From assembly GCF_041432775.1 (NCBI RefSeq), contig NZ_JAPWAG010000008.1, positions 28,156 through 92,155 of the forward strand: a DNA stretch of 64,000 nt. The letters run 5' to 3'. Below the pieces are notes generated by a model, which was not told where the DNA came from, did no database searches, and saw only the letters and a program-made list of their open reading frames with translations. A program made the position numbers and the translations under genes. Source of the DNA: Pauljensenia sp902373545 (GTDB taxonomy: Bacteria > Actinomycetota > Actinomycetes > Actinomycetales > Actinomycetaceae). Below, piece after piece: positions 61,747 to 64,000 of the stretch (positions are counted from its first letter, which is position 1; each line of letters opens with the position of its first letter).

Positions 61747-62781
61747 TCATTTATCCAGAGTGCACTCCAGCGTGGGCGTGGCGCCGTCGTAAGCGAAGTC
61801 GATGCGGCATTCGTAGGAGGCCGCTTGGGGGAGTTTCTTGCCGGCGTTCGGGTCGGTGGGGCCTGTCCCTACTATGAGGGTGAAGCTCCATACCGTCGAG
61901 AACGCCGGTGACATTGATGGGCCTGTCCCTACTTTGCGGGCGAAGCGCTTATTCTCCAGTGGACCGATGAAGGGAGGGTCGTTTACCAGGTCCAGTGGTT
62001 CAGTGGAGAATGCGAGGGCTCCGCAGGTGCGTTGTCGCGCGGGGTCTGGCGTGCCGGTGCGGCAAGATGCCGCGAAGGCTTCACTTTCGGTTTGGATCCA
62101 TTGGGTGAGCTTCTCGCTCGGCTCGATCGTGAAAGCTCGCGTCGCGAAGTTCGTGCGGATTTCCCCTGCACCATCGGTCAGGGGGTGCTCGTAGTTGATC
62201 GTCCAGTAGTCGGGGTTCTTGGGGGTGGCTTCCATGCGGTAGCTGCCGGGAAGGAGGAGGTAGGAACCCTGCGGGTTGCTGACCAAGATGTCGCCGATGC
62301 GAATGCTGCGCAGGCCGTCCGTGTCGATCAACGTGGTCATCGAACCATACGAAGAGGCGTTGATCTTCCACATGCCGAGCTGACCGTTCCTCCGTTTGGT
62401 CTCTTTGAAACGCATGTTGAAGTGGTGGGCGTCACTTCTGCTGGCGTTGAAGAGAACCGTGCCCTCGATCGCCGTCGGGTCTTTGGGGGCTGTGTGCCCC
62501 TCGAAGGAGACTTTCGAGGGGGCGTGCGCGTGTGCGGCATCCCGTAGGAAGTCATACTGGAACTGGCCGTCGAAAAGGGTTGCGAGTTCGGGGAAGTATC
62601 TCACGGCCTCGTTGTACTTTCCGTCTTTGACGAGGTCCATGTAGCGGTTCCACGCATCCAAGGCTGTCAGGTCGGACAGGTACACGTAGTTCGACCAGTA
62701 GCCCGCCCCGGCTGCGGCGGCCACGAGGGCCACGCACGAGGCCGTGGCGATCCAGCGCTTGCGCTGTGGTGTGTTGTTCAT
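61747..62781 (-). CDS. Hypothetical anchored exported protein (tandem copy B)
   Basis: 344 residues, unknown family. A single N-terminal membrane segment (WIATASCVALVAAAAGAGYW) behind a basic KRK stretch anchors it; the rest is extracytoplasmic, with a helical DAWNRYMDLVKDGKYNEAVRYFPEL start, a conserved SxGxxRIGDxxVxNPQG..LLPGSYR block, NPDYWTI..EHPLTDGAGEIRTN, SCRTGTPD and a C-terminal CRIDFAYDGATPTLECTLDK with two cysteines. Start ATG at 62781 follows GGAG; the frame is open further but overlaps the neighbour's stop. Paralogous to the gene at 62829. Confidence 0.75.
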   Translation of the reverse strand: MNNTPQRKRWIATASCVALVAAAAGAGYWSNYVYLSDLTALDAWNRYMDLVKDGKYNEAVRYFPELATLFDGQFQYDFLRDAAHAHAPSKVSFEGHTAPKDPTAIEGTVLFNASRSDAHHFNMRFKETKRRNGQLGMWKINASSYGSMTTLIDTDGLRSIRIGDILVSNPQGSYLLLPGSYRMEATPKNPDYWTINYEHPLTDGAGEIRTNFATRAFTIEPSEKLTQWIQTESEAFAASCRTGTPDPARQRTCGALAFSTEPLDLVNDPPFIGPLENKRFARKVGTGPSMSPAFSTVWSFTLIVGTGPTDPNAGKKLPQAASYECRIDFAYDGATPTLECTLDK

Positions 62782-62828
62782 TGGTGGCTCCGCTCGCGTG
62801 TCGGCGTGGTTCGTGTGCAAATCGTGAA

Positions 62829-63839
62829 TCATTTATCCAGAGTGCACTCCGTCGTCGGCGTCGCGCCGTCGTAAGCGAAGTCGATGGTGCACTTAAACCG
62901 GGCGTTATAGTGTGTGTGCCCATCGTCCGTGGGAGCTGTTTCGCCAGTCGATACAGCTAGGAGAAAAGATGTTGTTCCTACGAGGTCGACGGAAAGATAA
63001 TCTTGGGTAGGGTCGAACGGCGTAGTGCTGTATGCGAGGGCGCCGCAGGCGTCTTCTCTGGAGGCATCGGGTGTTCCAGTGCGGCAAGATGTCGCGAATA
63101 CTTCGCTTTGCTCACGAACCCATTCCTTGAGCGTATCGTTGGCTTCGATAGTGTACGGGCGCGTGATGGGGTTGGTGCGGATTTCTCCTGCGCCGTCGGT
63201 TAATGGGTACTCGTATTTGATTGTCCAGTAGTCCGGGTTCTGGGGGACTGCTTCGATGCGGTAGCTGCCGGGGAATAGGTAGTACCAGCCTTGGGGGTTA
63301 TCGATCGATACGTCGCCGACCCGCACGCTGCGAAGGTTGTCTAACTTCATGGCCCTGACTGTTGATCCGAAGGATGAGGCGTCAATGTGCCACCAACCAA
63401 GCTTGCCATTGGCCTTGTCCTTCTGTGACAGCACGGTGACGGTCTTGAGCAAGGCTTCTGTGCCGTCGTCGAAGGAAACACGCCCCTCGATAGCGTAAGA
63501 GTTGATATCGACTGGCTCGATGGATACCGTGCTGGGTGCATGCGCGTGCGCAGCGTCGGACAGGAATTCGATATGATTGCCATTCCTGCTGGTGTCCTGG
63601 AGGTAGGGCGAATACGACAGTGCCTCGTCGTACTTCCCGGATTCAATGAGTTCCATGTAGCGGCTCCACGCCTCGATCCGCGTCAGGTCTGGCACGCGCG
63701 TGGAATGCCACCAGTAGCCCGCCCCGGCTGCGGCGGCCACGAGGCCCACGCACGAGGCCGTGGCGATCCAGCGCTTGCGCCGCGAGGTGGGGGTGGGCGA
63801 GGGGTCTTGCGGTGTGCTCGTCGGTGAGGGCTGGGGCAT
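62829..63839 (-). CDS. Hypothetical anchored exported protein (tandem copy A)
   Basis: 336 residues, unknown family. Polar Ser/Thr/Pro N terminus, then RRKRWIATASC and a membrane segment near 22-42, and an ectodomain with the same blocks as its tandem partner: IEAWSRYMELIESGKYDEAL, RSVRVGDVSIDNPQG, LFPGSYRIEAVPQNPDYWTIKYEYPLTDGAGEIRTN, SCRTGTPD, CTIDFAYDGATPTTECTLDK. The stop region is near-identical DNA in both genes (GAATCATTTATCCAGAGTGC at 62826 and 61746), a relic of the duplication. ~48 bases separate it from the downstream partner. 63840-64000 is a leader with nothing recognised. Confidence 0.75.
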   Translation of the reverse strand: MPQPSPTSTPQDPSPTPTSRRKRWIATASCVGLVAAAAGAGYWWHSTRVPDLTRIEAWSRYMELIESGKYDEALSYSPYLQDTSRNGNHIEFLSDAAHAHAPSTVSIEPVDINSYAIEGRVSFDDGTEALLKTVTVLSQKDKANGKLGWWHIDASSFGSTVRAMKLDNLRSVRVGDVSIDNPQGWYYLFPGSYRIEAVPQNPDYWTIKYEYPLTDGAGEIRTNPITRPYTIEANDTLKEWVREQSEVFATSCRTGTPDASREDACGALAYSTTPFDPTQDYLSVDLVGTTSFLLAVSTGETAPTDDGHTHYNARFKCTIDFAYDGATPTTECTLDK

Positions 63840-64000
63840 GGGGGTTCCTTACGTAGGTGTATAGGAAAGCTACCAAAGGGGAGGGGCGCGGAACAAGTGG
63901 CTGTCGGCGCTCGCAAGGTCTGACTGGCGAGGTGACAGTGGGGGTTTGTCGAGTGCGTGTTGGCCGGTAGGATGGCACGTGGTTAGGTTTTCCTCGCATT

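Overview
The window comes from a high-GC Gram-positive actinobacterium. Gene content and style (adjacent nitrobindin-like/YgfZ/Dtd genes, bS22, a BldC-like regulator, ClpC, WXG100 secretion genes, menaquinone genes) suggest the family Actinomycetaceae, perhaps a Schaalia/Actinomyces odontolyticus-like species. That assignment is an inference from memory; no database was searched.

Layout. 1-3.3 kb is a repeat-rich, rearranged stretch: a 19-bp tandem array, dispersed ~125-bp palindromic elements, a truncated copy of a DUF1697 gene, an AT-richer HEPN/Abi-like gene and the intact DUF1697 gene. 3.3-12.4 kb is mostly housekeeping: rlmB, an unknown paralogue pair, a DUF456 protein, purA, an unknown membrane protein, then the overlapping nitrobindin-ygfZ-dtd genes. 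12.4-13.2 kb is a four-unit tandem array of the palindromic element, just before clpC.

16-40.2 kb is the most striking part: two tandem paralogous operons, each with a ~2,000-residue membrane-anchored protein of Ig/cadherin-like and fibronectin III repeats, a DUF58 protein, a membrane transglutaminase-like protein and a transmembrane Ser/Thr kinase. Only the first has a MoxR AAA+ ATPase. This is the gene set described in bifidobacteria as the PFNA cluster (kinase, FN3, AAA-ATPase, DUF58, transglutaminase). Both transglutaminase-like proteins carry Asp where the catalytic Cys is expected.

40.2-49.5 kb holds type VII (ESX-like) secretion genes: mycosin protease, EccB and EccD on the minus strand; two WXG100 proteins and a Gly-rich candidate substrate on the plus strand; then three minus-strand genes for a helical ESX-like protein and two near-identical membrane-anchored exported proteins. 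The EccC ATPase and EccE are not in the window. 49.6-64 kb is mixed: a TrkH/KtrB potassium transporter, a BldC-like regulator, bS22, a histidine phosphatase, a PLDc_N-like membrane protein, ribokinase, an MFS transporter, menA, menE, an L,D-transpeptidase, a GH13 alpha-glucosidase, and another tandem pair of unknown anchored proteins.

Together the centre of the window looks like a cell-surface assembly and secretion island: kinase-linked, giant-adhesin-like modules beside an ESX-type exporter. Recurrent themes are tandem gene duplication (five paralogue pairs) and an unusual density of short repeats in the intergenic DNA.
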